From Trichobilharzia szidati (lineage: Eukaryota; Platyhelminthes; Trematoda; Strigeidida; Schistosomatidae), in NCBI GenBank assembly GCA_944472155.2, contig OX235279.1, positions 150,434,199 through 150,498,198 of the forward strand: DNA of 64,000 nt. The letters run 5' to 3'. Position numbers and translations under genes: made by a program. Position 1 is the stretch's first letter. Each line of letters begins with the position of its first letter. The notes beneath the pieces are model-generated. The model ran no database searches. It was not told where the DNA came from and saw only the letters and a program-made list of their open reading frames with translations. Shown here in pieces: positions 12,053-24,200 of this stretch.

Positions 12053-12550
12053 NNNNNNNNNNNNNNNNNNNNNNNNNNNNNNNNNNNNNNNNNNNNNNNN
12101 NNNNNNNNNNNNNNNNNNNNNNNNNNNNNNNNNNNNNNNNNNNNNNNNNNNNNNNNNNNNNNNNNNNNNNNNNNNNNNNNNNNNNNNNNNNNNNNNNNNN
12201 NNNNNNNNNNNNNNNNNNNNNNNNNNNNNNNNNNNNNNNNNNNNNNNNNNNNNNNNNNNNNNNNNNNNNNNNNNNNNNNNNNNNNNNNNNNNNNNNNNNN
12301 NNNNNNNNNNNNNNNNNNNNNNNNNNNNNNNNNNNNNNNNNNNNNNNNNNNNNNNNNNNNNNNNNNNNNNNNNNNNNNNNNNNNNNNNNNNNNNNNNNNN
12401 NNNNNNNNNNNNNNNNNNNNNNNNNNNNNNNNNNNNNNNNNNNNNNNNNNNNNNNNNNNNNNNNNNNNNNNNNNNNNNNNNNNNNNNNNNNNNNNNNNNN
12501 NNNNNNNNNNNNNNNNNNNNNNNNNNNNNNNNNNNNNNNNNNNNNNNNNN
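12053..12550. other. Assembly gap (498 N)
   Basis: A run of undetermined bases joins a CR1-like element (left) to an RTE-like element (right), both on the minus strand. The true length and content are unknown. Confidence 1.
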
Positions 12551-13332
12551 GTATTTTCTCGGCATTCCCTTCACAGCCAAACATCGCCGGAGTACCTCTC
12601 GGTCGACAGAATCGAATGCCACCTTTAGGTCAAGAAATATAATGATTGTCGGACGCTGGTAGGAATGCCTATGTTCTAGAATCTGTTGGAGGGTGAAGAT
12701 ATGATCAATACACCATCTTCCTGGCCTAAAACCTGCCTGGTTTTCTCGTGTTTGTGCCTCGCGAGCACCGCTTAGTCTACGCAGTATTATTGAGCCTAGG
12801 ATTTTAGATACTATATTAGTCAAGCTAATCCCTCTGTGATTATTACAAGAAGACTTGTCTCCCTTCTTGTATGTCGGGATGATCAGTGACTTACACCAAC
12901 CCGATGGGACTTTCTCTGATTTCCAGACGCTACCTAGAACCTCAGTTAATGCAGACAGTAAACTGTCTCCACCGTACCTAAATACCTCTAGAGTCAATCC
13001 ATCAGGTCCCGCTGCTTTGCCTTGCTTCAGATTAGTAACCGCTTTAGTAACCTCAGTTAAGGACGGAGGACCTGTGTCTATGTCCCATTCAGGGAGGTGT
13101 TGGATGTTCGGCAGGTTAAGTGTGGCTGTAGGCCAATTAAACTGCTCCTCATAGTGTTCTTTCCAGCGATCCAGACGTCTATCCTGTGAGCTAATTATGG
13201 TGCCATTTTTCTTCGAGATTGTTTCGCTTATCATTTGCTTTTGCTACCTGTTTCCCTGATAAGCCTGAATAGTTGTCTGATGTTGCCAATCGCCGATGCC
13301 TTTTCCATCTCTTTCGCTTTTGTCGCCCACTG
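12551..13332 (-). pseudogene. RTE-like LINE reverse transcriptase fragment
   Basis: The minus-strand frame from 13234 reads SETISKKNGTIISSQDRRLD, then an RT start with AAGPDGLTLEVFRYGG, CKSLIIPTYKKGDKSSCNNH, GISLTNIVSKILGSIILRRL, ENQAGFRPGRWCIDHIFTL and FLDLKVAFDSVDREVL, where it enters the gap before the catalytic YADD box. Upstream the thumb-like KEMEKASAIGNIRQLFRLI is in another frame (13231-13332), so a frameshift near 13235 breaks the protein. The same N-terminal stretch recurs at 20811-21032. The motif set fits the RTE/SR2-type elements of schistosomes. The 5' side is cut by Penelope-derived sequence at about 13333. Confidence 0.75.
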
Positions 13333-13407
13333 AACAAGCCACATCTGTGAGTTCAAACGAAATTTGTACAGCCACTTTCTTTGCCGTGGCAAACTACATA
13401 ATATGTA
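13333..13407 (-). repeat. Penelope-like 3' tip
   Basis: The sequence 'aagccacatctgtgagttca' followed by 'aaatttgtacagccactttc' is the inverted counterpart of 25750-25800, the 3' end of the Penelope-like element there. The junction with R3 is also shared between the two places, so this is an inverted copy of the R3/Penelope boundary, not an independent insertion. Confidence 0.55.
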
Positions 13408-13673
13408 GAAAATCAAAACAAATGATTCAGCGAAGAGACTCTTTTCAACGAATTTATCATCAAGCTGTACAATCGTATATATATGGTTTTTTTAAGAAGT
13501 TATATCCGGTTAGGGAATTGAAACATAGGTGTGAATGCATAAAATAATAATAATATGAAATGCAATTAAAACTAAAATGTTTGTGATTATAATCGTAGTT
13601 AAATGTCAAGTGGCAAAGCAAATTAATTTCATATATAGAATAATTCAAAGGATAGATAGAACTTGAAAATATG
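13408..13673. mobile_element. 266-bp insertion flanked by a 9-bp direct repeat
   Basis: TAATATGTA occurs at 13399-13407 and again at 13674-13682. The homologous R3/Penelope junction at about 25727-25745 has a single 'gatatgta' at this point and lacks the intervening 266 bp. That is the pattern of an insertion with target duplication. The insert is AT-rich, codes for nothing recognisable and has no clear terminal inverted repeats, so its class is unknown. Confidence 0.5.
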
Positions 13674-14280
13674 TAATATGTATTGAGTTTTTGAAAACGA
13701 GTTTTTAACTGCCCTTGTAACTATATCTTCACTTTGTTAATTTTTACGATTCCAGATAAATCTACCAACTTATTTGTATTTTAAGTGACTCTTCTGAATA
13801 ATCCTATTCTTCTTCCTAGCCATCATTGCTATTCTCCAAAACTGATGATTGTGTAAGGTTGAAGCTACTACTTAACAGTTTAAAGTGATAGTTATCTGTA
13901 AGACACATAATATTTATCTGGTCTGTCTTATCAACATTTGGTTTTGAGACAAAAACTCTCGAAAGATTGCTGAGCTGCATTAAATTTGAAAGTAAGAGAT
14001 AAGTGGCTACTAAAACGTACTATAGAAGTTGTTTTCTATGTGATATGAATAACAATAACATTCTGCTCCCAGTAGGATACTAGTAATTTTTCTGCGCCAT
14101 TATTACCAATTATTTCGCGAAGTTTATTACTTCTGTTATCTTTGTTATAACGGAGTGTTACTGATTTGTTGGTTGCTACCCATTCTGACTACATTACGTC
14201 TCCAGACAACTGATCACTAGGAAAATGTCCGCCACACTGAGTAGACACACAGAAGTCAGATTCAATTGAGACAACTGCGG
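13674..14280 (-). repeat. Dispersed repeat R3 (inverted copy)
   Basis: Inverted copy of 25120-25735, and of the shorter versions at 33486-33920 (minus) and 61000-61445 (plus). Landmarks: 'aagtgatagttatctgtaag', 'cttatcaacatttggttttg' and 'tgtccgccacactgagtag'. It contains no lasting coding frame. Its position beside a SINE in all copies shows that the R3-SINE pair was duplicated as a unit. Confidence 0.7.
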
Positions 14281-14470
14281 CAAAAACAACAACCACAACA
14301 GGTTTGTTAATCACAATACTTGGTCTATGAGCTTGCCTTGTAACCAGAAGCTCCTGGGTTCGAACCCTGGCGGCGGGGATGTACTGTGAAGAGTCCCAAA
14401 CTAGGACGAAACAGCTGTCTAGTACTCCCAGGTGTTCCAATGCTTCTCTAACATCTGAAAAGCGGGACAA
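14280..14470 (+). repeat. tRNA-derived SINE (schistosome alpha-like)
   Basis: Contains a tRNA-like head with an A-box-like 'ttggtctatgagcttgcc' and a B box GGTTCGAACCC (14358-14368), followed by the body 'gtgaagagtcccaaactagg' and 'acgaaacagctgtctagtac', which resembles the tRNA-derived SINE known from Schistosoma. The copies beside R3 at about 25030-25110, 33925-33990 and 60940-61010 lack roughly 105 bp including the head, so this is the fullest copy in the window. Confidence 0.7.
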
Positions 14471-14799
14471 ATTTTCCTGTGAAAGATTGGTTTGACTAAC
14501 ATGTTGTCTAAAATTTTAAAATAAACACTCATGTGTAGATTGAGCAGTGCTCTGTAAAATTAAACACTGGAAATCTAGGTAGGCTTTAGGCCAAGACGAG
14601 CATGTATTCGAGATATCTTCGCATGTCGACAGATTCTAGAACATAGACACACTTACCAGCGTAAAACAACGGCTATATTTCATGAACTGACAGCGGAATA
14701 CAACTCCATCCATCGAGAGGGGACTAGGTAATGTCCGGTTGTGAAAGAAGTCTTGAGAAACCATATCACATTAATACAGGCACCCATTGTAAAAGAGCT
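14471..14799. other. Unassigned sequence
   Basis: Sequence between the SINE and an RTE-like RT fragment. It is probably the decayed upstream part of that fragment, but I could not support a reading frame. Confidence 0.3.
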
Positions 14800-15690
14800 T
14801 AGGCATATGTGTACCTGAAATTATGACAAACAGTACTGTCCCCCAGGGATCATCGGTGTAAACCTCATTGACTTGAGTGACTTAGGGATTGACCTGTTAT
14901 CAAGGTAACGACTTGTCAACTTAGAGTATGTAGATGATACAGTAATTCGAAGTGAAGACCCTGAAAAAGTGCGCAGACTTCTCCACACCTTCGAAACAAA
15001 TCTTAATACTTTTAGCATTCTAATCACCACTATCAAACGTAAGATGACGCTGCAAGACTGACGTGTACTGTTTTCAAGGTAACAAGAAATAGGTAGTAAA
15101 CAATGTTGATTGGGCAACCATCCGACCTATTTGGGAATATACATCAGCCTTGATCAGCTGACTAACTCTTAACGAAATCTCAGCACGGATATAAAAGGCT
15201 CCTGTATCATTCGTCGACCCAACATGATATCCAGCTATCCATCAAAGTTTCGTCTGTCCTCCTTTATGTCTGTGAGATGCAGTTTTTGAAAGTAGAGGAC
15301 TTCAAGACTCTGGCTTTCTCTGACCATAGATTTATGAGTTTTGTCTCCCTTGTAGAGCGATTTAATATGGCGAGTAATATTGATGTTAGGCATAAGGCGT
15401 TAATCGGGGAGGGAAAGGTGATCGACGAGCTTATGAGTCTACACCTGCTAAAATATGTAGGACACGTGTTGAAAGTTATCGCCTTGTTCGCTCAGCAATG
15501 TTAGCCGACATAGAACGAGGTAGGTAAAGAGTTAGAGACGGTCATATCGAGTCATTTCACCAGTCCATCAAGTCGCTAACAGTTGGTTTGAGGCAGCCAT
15601 ATAATAAGGAGATGTTAACTGCCTGAATGTCTGGTTGTGATGCTCAAAGCATTAGAAACCAATAGCTGGAAACTTTTGTTCAAAATGTCT
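14800..15690 (+). pseudogene. RTE-like LINE reverse transcriptase, C-terminal part (degenerate)
   Basis: Fragments in shifting frames on the plus strand give LVNLEYVDDTVIRSEDPEKV (catalytic YVDD near 14925), KRKMTLQD, then HPTYLGIYIS, and at 15277-15504 a C-terminal region with FLKVEDFKTLAFSDHRFM, ASNIDVRHKALIGEGK and HLLKYVGHVLKV, the conserved block before the end of RTE-type pol proteins (compare VRHRVL and HRLRWLGHVLRM of the family). Downstream 'agagttagagacggtcat' continues the usual C-terminus. Multiple stops and frameshifts; dead. Confidence 0.7.
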
Positions 15691-15759
15691 GCAAATCGTT
15701 CTCGATTGTGCGGTTGCACTCACTTTTTGTAACTTCCCAATTCCATTAGGTGGTCAATC

Positions 15760-15915
15760 GTTTTCATGCTACCATTCTCCCTTCAATTTATTAAAATTCT
15801 CTTGAAGTTTCTCTTGACATTTGTATGGTATATAGAGTGTGGAAACTTGAAGTTTTACACTTTTGTTCTACTTGTAAAACTCAGTCAGTCAGTTAACACA
15901 GAGGTTGACCGAAAG
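15760..15915 (+). repeat. Dispersed repeat R4, copy 1
   Basis: 'agagtgtggaaacttgaagt', a run ending 'aaaactcagtcagtcagtta' and the sequence between resemble 31480-31565 (plus), 63670-63790 (minus), and the CNOT9 intron 2 segments at 21415-21490 and 55785-55860. The shared core is 'gagtgtggcaacttgaactg' followed by a 'cagtcagt' end. It has no coding content. Confidence 0.5.
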
Positions 15916-16079
15916 CATCTACAGTTGATAATTTGCGGAACACAGGTTGCTTGATGCGTTGAAATAGTTTATACACTTCCTTTTGCTGTCAGAACATCAG
16001 CTGCCTTCAATCTTTCCCTTCTGCCTGAAGCGTAGAATTTAGGTATTATGGTGCAGTATAACCCCATCATCGAATAAAT

Positions 16080-16270
16080 TTATTTGACCATAACCAACAG
16101 TGGTACTTAGAAGACAAAAGGATTCAGCGAAGAAATATTTACTTTTCAATTAGATCCTCATCTCTGGCTCTACTCTAATACATATCGAATTTTTATTACA
16201 ATACACAACATTTTACTTATCAAGTGGCCATATGTTCATTAACAAAAATTCATATCAGCATGTCAGGGAG
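16080..16270. repeat. Penelope-associated terminal repeat, copy 1
   Basis: Landmarks 'atttacttttcaattagatc', 'tctggctctactctaat' and 'tatcaagtggccatatg' recur in order at 28145-28245, just beyond the upstream end of the Penelope-like element. It is likely a terminal piece of that family. 15916-16079 and 16271-16479 show nothing further. Confidence 0.4.
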
Positions 16271-16479
16271 AATGATAATTAACCAAGAAAATTAATGCAA
16301 ACAATTAAAGGGTAGAAATTATTGTGAAAATTAAACAAGTGGAGTACATAAGGCATAATTCTCGAAAAAAAAGTGTAATTAAGGGAAAAACGAGTGCTCA
16401 AGTTGGTTACATAATAAGCAATTAAACAAGAAGTCAGACATATAAAATAATTTGGACAATGATAATTTGCAAAAGGTTT

Positions 16480-16789
16480 AGGGGAAGGCTGATACTATCA
16501 GGTTTTCACGTTCATGTAAATATGGCCAAACCTCGCCTAGTTAACTAGCTTTCTAGTTTCCTAGCCGGTTCCAAGCCCGGGTAAATAGGGAGGGTTGTGC
16601 GTTGGGCTAACAAAGCTACACCACTAAACCTATCATACTGCTAGAGAAACTTCAAAGTACACAAAATACATTAAAATACGAAAACTCAAATAACAATCTT
16701 ATTCTTCGATGGAATCGGAGAGACGAAATGACATAACAGGCTCGTGGAAGCCAGCCGGCGCATCTTCTCTCGATGAAATCAAGAATGAC
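16480..16789 (+). repeat. Probable 5' untranslated region of the RTE-like element
   Basis: The block 'agccggttccaagcccgggt', 'agggagggttgtgcgttggg' and 'ctacaccactaaacctatca' directly precedes the endonuclease start at about 16790 and resembles upstream regions of schistosome RTE-type elements. The GGTTCCAAGCC word is B-box-like. Confidence 0.45.
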
Positions 16790-19700
16790 AATGCGGATGT
16801 GGAATGTCCGTACAATGTACGAGACTGGCTGGGAAGGCTGCCCAGGTAGCCATAGAAATGCGAAGATATGGCATAGAAGTGTTGGGTATCTGCGAGAGCA
16901 GATGGAATGGATGTAGACTGTCAAAATCGTCAACTGGAGAGTCAGTGATCCACTCCAGTCTGGTCATCCAGACTACAACCACGACCACACTGAGTCAGTG
17001 AGTGGCTATCATGATGTCGCCAGCGGCAACTAAAGCCTAATGCAGTGGGAACCAATTTCATCATCCAGGATTATGACAGCAAGATTCAACTCAAAATGAA
17101 GGAAAGAAGGTCACAATTATCCAATGCTACAAACAACTCACGACAAGAGAAGAAGGAAGACTTTTACCGACAACTACAAACAGTGGTGAACAACATTCCA
17201 AATGGTGACATCAAAATCCTCATGGGAGATATGAATGCAAACCCAACTAGGAGCAGGTAATACGGGAAGAGAACTCATTATGGGTTCAGAGGCTCTGGCC
17301 TGGAGAAATGAACGAGAACGGAGAATGATTCTCAAACTTCCGTGCTTTCAGTGATTTGGTGATCAGAGGAAGAGTGTACAAACACAAGGATATACACAAA
17401 GCAACATGGATTTCGTCTGACGGACACACCACAAACCAGATAGATTTCATCTCAATGTTGCTAAAGGAATTGGACGTGCAGCCTGCTGGATACAAAGTCG
17501 AGAATGAGGGCAGATTTGAGCTCATATTATCATCGGGTTCAAGCATCCTTCAAGGTGAAGCTGAAATCCGTGGAAACAACTGGATACAGACCATTGTAGT
17601 TGAATTTCAACATTCAGAAACTGAAGGACAAAACTACAACAGATGCCCTCACTACAGATTACATCAGAGTAAGGTGGGATACAGTAGGTGGTGTCCTTGA
17701 GGAAACCTGCGTGGAAGAACATTGGAACTCTCTGAAGGCGATATCCAAGGAAACGTGTGCAACTGTCACGGGAAGAAAGAAGAGACAAGATAAGGGATGG
17801 CTCTCAACGGACACCTACCTGGCAGCTAATAGAAGAGAGGAGAGGAGGATGGTGAAAGAGATGACTCACTGCAAAGATGGGCAACAGAAGGGGAAGCTGA
17901 GTTCAATGTACACTTCACTGAATAAGGAAGTGAATAAGAGTGCCAGGTCAGATAAATGACAATTCTGTGGCACATTAGCTGGCAACTGAAGCAGAACAGG
18001 CAGGGAGCAGGTAAAAGAGATCTGAGAACTTTATTTCAGGAGGAGAAACAAATAAAACAATGGGTTGATCACTTTAAAGAACTCTTGAATTGACCATCAC
18101 ATGTAACTCGCTCAGAAATGCCAAAACCACCAACATCACACACAAAACTGCCTGCCAGTGGACACCAATCCTCCACCAAAAGCAGAAATCCGGAATGTTA
18201 TCAAGCTCCAGAATTCCGGGAAGACAGCAGGACCAGACGGAATCTCTCCCCACACTGAAGCACTGAAAACGAGCACAGAAACTGCGCCAGATGTTCTCAC
18301 GCCAGTATTGCAAAAGGTTTGGAAGGAAGGAAAGGTGCCTACCGAGCGGAAGAAATGCTGGCTACCTTGTCAAGCTACCAAAGAGGGGTGACTTAGGCCT
18401 GTGCAAGAACTGACTGGCGTGGAATAATGCTCTTGTCCACGCCAAGTAAAATACTATGTCGCATCATCCTTGAGAGAATAAATGATGCACTGGATGCAGA
18501 ACTCCGCCAACCGAAACAAGCTGGATGCAGGAGAGGCACATCATGTGCTGATCAAATTGCAGCTCTATGCATCATCAATGAGCAAAGCATAGAATGGCAG
18601 TCAAACCTCTCTCTACCTCAACTTCATCGACTTCGGAAAGGCTTTTGACAGCGCTGACTGAGAAGTTATTCGGAAACTATTTCAACAATACGGCGTGCAG
18701 TGTTCAAGTCTTTATCAACCCCATTCAAAAGCTGACTGTATGACAATCCCACGTGTCAGGTGATCCACAACGGAAAACTCAACGAGACGTTCGAAGTACA
18801 TACAGAAGTGAGATGTGGCAGTCTGCCTATTAACACCTACGATGTTATCCTTAATTGTGACGGACTGGATTATACGTCAGACTGTGATTGAGAAGCGAGG
18901 AGACAGGAATATGCTGGATCAATTATAATAAGACTCTAGAAGATCTGGAGTTCGCATGTGGACGATTTATGTTTAATGTCACACAAACTCCAAAACTTAC
19001 AGGCAAAAAACAACAAACTGGCTGAGGAAGCAGGCAGCTAAGACAGGACTGCATGTGAACATAGACGGAGGTGGTGAAGATAACCAACGAACCGCAACAG
19101 CAACGACAGCAACCAGCACCAGTCACAATCAAAGGGAGAGATTTAACGGAGGTTACCTCCTCTATTTATCTAGGAACTATCGTCTCAAATACAGGCGGAA
19201 CGGATGAAGATGTCAAAGTCAGAGTCGGAAAGGCAAGATGTGCCTTCATCAACCTGAAACCAGTTTGGAAATCTTCTCCTGTCACTCAAAATAAGGAACA
19301 AGATTCGGATTTTCAACACCAATGTCAAGTTGGTCCTTCTATACGGGTCAGAAACTTGCACTGCGTGTCAGTCATGAAAAGGATTTCCAAGAGGTTGTAG
19401 ACTTTCATCAACAGCTGCCTTCGCCAGCTCCATACCGAAGGCCAAATGGCCAGTCAGCCAGAAAGAGTTAGCAACAAGAAACTCTGGCTGAGAACAAACC
19501 AACCAAGAGCCGATCGCTCAAAAAATTTATAGGAGAAAGTGTAGATGTATCGGGCAAACATTGAAGCCATCGCATGACATCGCGCTCAATGCAGACCATC
19601 GCTCGAGTTGAATCCGAATGGGAAGCAATGAGTGGGTCGTCGGTGCGAGGGTGACATGGAGGAGATCGTGCGAGGAGATGAGATATAATGGTCAATCGTG

Positions 19701-19800
19701 GTCCAAGCTGAAGAGGACGGCAGAGGATAGGACAAAGTGAAGATGTGTTGTTGAAGCCCTATGTTCCACTTAGAACCCAAGGGAATTGTAATAATAACGA
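16790..19800 (+). pseudogene. RTE-like LINE, near full-length but degenerate pol
   Basis: Reading across frames gives an ordered RTE-type protein. Endonuclease: AAQVAIEMRRYGIEVLGICE (16804-17001), KKEDFYRQLQTVVNNIPNGD and IKILMGDMNAN (17045-17260), then ATWISSDGHTTNQIDFI (17356 on). RT: EIRNVIKLQNSGKTAGPDGI (18158 on), LLSTPSKILCRIILERINDA and QAGCRRGTSCADQI (18427-18648), decayed catalytic region near 18850, then SSIYLGTIVSNTGGTDED and VRVGKARCAFINLKPVW (19071-19400), and a C-terminal part to about 19800. At least six frame changes and several stops show long decay. It differs in sequence from the RTE pieces at 12551, 14800 and 20520, so more than one RTE lineage is present. Confidence 0.75.
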
Positions 19801-19804
19801 TAGA

Positions 19805-20500
19805 CAAGGTAAGGAGAGTGGCTTTACGAATTTCTTTTGAATACACAGGTTTGGCTTGTTAAGGTGGATTCCGATGACCTCAACTATATGTATAGAACGA
19901 ACTTGTCAAGCGAAATTAATATTAGTCAGAATGAGATAAATAACTTTTAAATGCTTTATTAATATCAGCTTTATACCCACTAACTACAAGGTGTGCTAAA
20001 ATACAGCCACGTGTAGATCTTGTTTGTCCCTTGCTTAACCATGCCGCATTTTGTTTGGAAATACCATGGTAAACCTGTCTAACTGTACTCCCAATGTAGC
20101 TGGCTTTGTAGTTTCAGTCAAACTGGTAGATACACATAGGGGAGGCTAAATTAGGTCGTTTTTGCTTATTTCTCGAACATAGAATAGGGGTGGCAGTGAA
20201 GAGACAATGCACCTCTGCAGCATTAGAAACTCTTTTAACTTCATTCTTCAGGCACTGTATTACTATTTTGCTGATGTTACCAAGGAGAAAGTGAAGTTTA
20301 ATGAACAATGGGTTTCTATGAAGCTGCTGCCATACTGGCTCTTCTTGGTGCTAAATTCATCTTTTTATCGATGAAGTTATCGACACAATCATTTTCACTT
20401 AGTAATTCTCTGATAATCTTAAGCTCGTCATTGAGGGAATCGTTTGAGAATTACTCAGTAAAAACGCAACAGCCAGCAAACGATAAAATTAAATTCTGAG
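19805..20500 (-). pseudogene. Penelope-like element 3' remnant
   Basis: 'gcggctttacgaatttcttt'-like sequence at 19818-19850 and 'tggcttgttaaggtggattccg' match the 3' end of the element at 25740-28130 (there 'tggcttgttcaaatgaattc'). The minus-strand reading at 20114-20308 (KLHFLLGNISKIVIQCLKNE) and the sequence to 20500 fit the segment between RT and endonuclease domains. All frames are short; dead and 5' truncated. Confidence 0.5.
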
Positions 20501-20519
20501 TGATGACAGCCTCCTTTAG

Positions 20520-21190
20520 CCTAACGCCGCAAAAGGTTAAAGGAAATAATTTTCCTACAAATCATCAGGATGTAGGCTGACCAGGGGGAAGACACAATTC
20601 AACATATTTAACAATCCGCCTATGCCGAAGACGGCGTAAACTAGCATATGCGAAACTAGCCTTCTGTATCCGTACTGAGATTTCGTCAGCGATCAACCCG
20701 TTGGCGTTAGCTGATGCAACTCCCCAAATAAGTGAAGTGGTCAACGTGCTCTACTGCTTCACTCCCTATTTCTAAGCTAGGAGTCAGTGTTATCCTGTGT
20801 TTCTATCCCATTAAGGGAGGTGTTGGATGTTCGGTAAGTTAAGCTTGGCTGTAAGCCAGTTAAACTGCTCGTCAAAGTGTCCTTTCCAGCGTTCCAGTCG
20901 TCTATCCTGGGAGCTAATTATGGTGCCATTTTCCTCAGAGATTGTTTCACTTATCGTCTGCCTTTTACCACCTGTTTCCCTGATAAGTCTAAATAGTCGT
21001 CTGGTGTTACCGGTCGCCAATGCCTTTTCCATCTCTTTCGATTTAGTCGCTCACCACTGATCACGGTCGTTTCGAAGGCTTCTTGGTAGTTTGCGTTTGA
21101 GAAGCTTTCGCTCCTCATGATAATCGGAGCGCACCGTAGTCAGTCTCCTTGCGTCAATCAGTTCGGATAAGACGGTAGAAATCCAATGTC
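20520..21190 (-). pseudogene. RTE-like LINE fragments (internally deleted)
   Basis: At 20811-21032 the minus strand reads KALATGNTRRLFRLIRETGG, SETISEENGTIISSQDRRLE and FNWLTAKLNLPNIQHLP, nearly the same as 12551-13332. At 20570-20790 the minus strand gives an RT C-terminal piece (SLTKSQYGYRRLV, compare the 'IRVKIQKAR.AF..L' region of the family). The RT catalytic core between the two is absent. The right end abuts the partial CNOT9 copy A at about 21209. Confidence 0.65.
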
Positions 21191-21208
21191 TCTAACTAAT
21201 TTTTAGTT

Positions 21209-24200
21209 TGCCGAGAAAGTGTGTTATACTAACCGATGGAAACCTTTCTTGTCTGTCATTCTTCGATTTAACAATTGGTAGACTGGTGGGTGTAAGTTTG
21301 GTGGATTGCAGTGTCGTGGGAAATGTTTTGGTACCAGGGTCTGATTTAATTGAAGACTGACATGATACCTCCTGAGCAGAACTCTGGGTATGTTTGTCAA
21401 CTTTTACGTGTGCTTCTGAGAAGTGTGAGGACTCGAACTGCTGCACTTTTGCGTAAAGTTCTACGTTGGAAATTCAGTCAACTTCAGATTCTCCCATTAG
21501 GTTACAGGTTCAAATGTCATTGCTTCTATTCTTTGAGTGAAGTCACTATAGATTTCACGAGGTTGTGTATTCATTTGGCTTTCATGCATGGAGTTGATTT
21601 TGTTTTAATTTTTCGCATAGATAGTTTGCGTGATAAAAAACTCTTTCAATTGATATACTTGCATTTATTCATATTTTTGTGACATTTGTGTATTTAGCTG
21701 TATCTGTGATTGTACCATATGTAAAATAACCCATCAATGTATCCATGTTTGCCTTTATAGGCCCATCAATCTAATCGTGTTTGTAATGCACTCGCTCTTA
21801 TGCAGTGCTTGGCATCGCATCCAGAAACCAGGAAGGAGTTTCTGAAGGCCAACATACCTCTGTACCTGTATACGTTTTTGAATACAAATAATCAAACGCG
21901 TCCATTCGAGTACTTAAGGTTGACTAGCCTTGGAGTGATTGGTGCACTTGTTAAAGTGAGCGTTGTTTCTTATGCACTTCAAAACATCATATTTGCGAAC
22001 GTTTTTGTGAATTGATGAAATATTCTTTAAAAAGTTAACTTGTATCATCTGGTTAGTGCTTGATTGATTTACAAAAGCTCGTTGAAATTTGACTATCTTT
22101 TGTACTTCTAGCTTCAAAGCTTTACTTTTGGAAAGTAAGTCCACAACTTTCGGATCACGTAACGAAATAAGTGAAAATGGCTCCTATTCGTCAGTTATAG
22201 GTGTGAGTTTTGATCTTTATCTTCTTGGGCTTTCCTACAATAAGACCGATTTATTAGTTTACTTGGCGAAACACAATAATAGCGTTATTTATTTACTGAT
22301 AATATTTCAAACTATACTCCAGCACGGTGCTCGAATTCTCCTGCACTATATTCTTTTCAAAAGAAGTGAGCCCTACCCGGATTTGGTTTGCTGAGAAGCT
22401 TTTCCACCGGGTTCCGAATGTAATTGAAAAGGAGAAAACTGTGACAGTCGAATTACTGACTGGTTCACATATCAGTTGCATATGTTATTTCCCCAACTTT
22501 GCTACCACGTCTTCATTTTATGTTATTATCCTGGAAACTAAACTTATCATCACGTTTATAATCTACTGCGAAATTGATACAGAGGTGAGCTTCACTTAGC
22601 TTTTCAAATATTTTGGATACACGGTTTGTATTTCCGCACATAACATACATGCAGTAACGTACAGTCTTCTATTTATGGTTTCAGTAATGTTTCTACACTG
22701 TGAGGAAGGGTAACAGAAGTAGGTCAGTGTCAAAGCCATAGCCATTCCATTAGCTTACCAGTACATGTTGGTTGTTGAAAAGCAGTAGTTGTCTCAACTT
22801 ATTTTCAGTAAGAGCAAGTAATCCCTGTTGGCGTATAGTTTGAACGTCGCATTCACGAGTGCGCTTATGAATATTAGATAGAAATCGTATGATACTAAGA
22901 GTATTCATGCTATGCAGTTGTAAAAATGTTCCGAGAGATTGTGAACTGCCAAATGTCTTCACATGAGTCCCGTCTTTTGTGACAACTATCAAAGTAGCTT
23001 GTTAAATGATAAAGCATCAGTAAAATAATGGATATCTAGAGCCCATCTGATTTGTAAAGTTAGGTTGGACTATCCATAGGTAGTTCCATATTAATTTGTT
23101 CATTAGATATGTCACATACTTGAGCATTTACTGGGTGACGTTTCGAACACAATTTATTGTCCATGGTATCAATTATTATATGATATATCTAGCAGGCGAA
23201 TTAATATGGAATTGCTTGTATCCACATGTGCAGTTTCGAGATCGAATCGACTGTATTCTTGTGTTCATTTAAATAACAGTCGCGTTTTAAACATGACAGT
23301 TAATTATCAGGAATAAACTTTCTGTCTGAACGTTAACTCTATGTTTGGTAGAAAATTTTGTCTGTGATGTTGAAATACTTTCTTTACTGTTGTGGATTTT
23401 CTGAGATAACTACCATAATATTTAGCAGTCTACAGGTGTAAATCATGAAATGAAGTTAATGCAGTTTATTTGATAGATTATAAATTGGACTATCAGAGCT
23501 GGTCAGCTGATATCCTGAAGTTCGGATGTCTATGCAATGACTCGACACACGATTTGGCTATGCAACATCAGAGGTATTCTGGTGTAAAGAATGAGTTTTG
23601 AAAACAACCTGTTAACAGGTAGTGACCACAGAGTTTATTTTAGTCTGCTCTCTCGCTGTTTTACAGCATAGGTTTACTGCTTCATGTGATTGGAAATGGT
23701 GTCTTTTCGTGTTAAATCCATTTCGGTAAGGACGGGTGCAAAAGTGATATGATATTTAGACCAAATCGTTGATACAGTGATTGGATAAGTTAGTAAGAAT
23801 TTGTAGAATATGATTGGTAATCACTCATTTAAATTAGAATCGCTTTAGTGTGAACCAAAAATGTTGATATGAAAGACGAAAGCGTCATGTAAAAAAATAG
23901 GTGAAACCCGAAACACTGGTCACTCAAAACGTGTTATTAGTGGTTCTTTAGAAGCACCCAGTGTTTGGAATGAATCAGACTGTTTTAGCTATACAGCATT
24001 CCCGTGATGAGTAGTGGTTAGAAACATTAGTAATTCAGAAGCACTATTTCCTTAATCTACAATTTCCTTTCCCTTTCAGACGGATGAACCAGAGGTCATA
24101 GCATTTCTCCTGGGGTCGGAAATTATACCTCTTTGTCTGGTAATCATGGAGTCAGGAAGTGAACTGAGTAGAACTGTGAGTTTTGCGTCTTCCAGTCAAT

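Noticed and set aside
11989..12642. Long plus- and minus-strand reading frames across the N run
   Set aside because: They are open only because undetermined bases are read as non-stop; the two sides belong to different elements.
14311..14370. Functional tRNA gene
   Set aside because: A and B boxes are present but no acceptor or anticodon stem can be formed; it belongs to a SINE.
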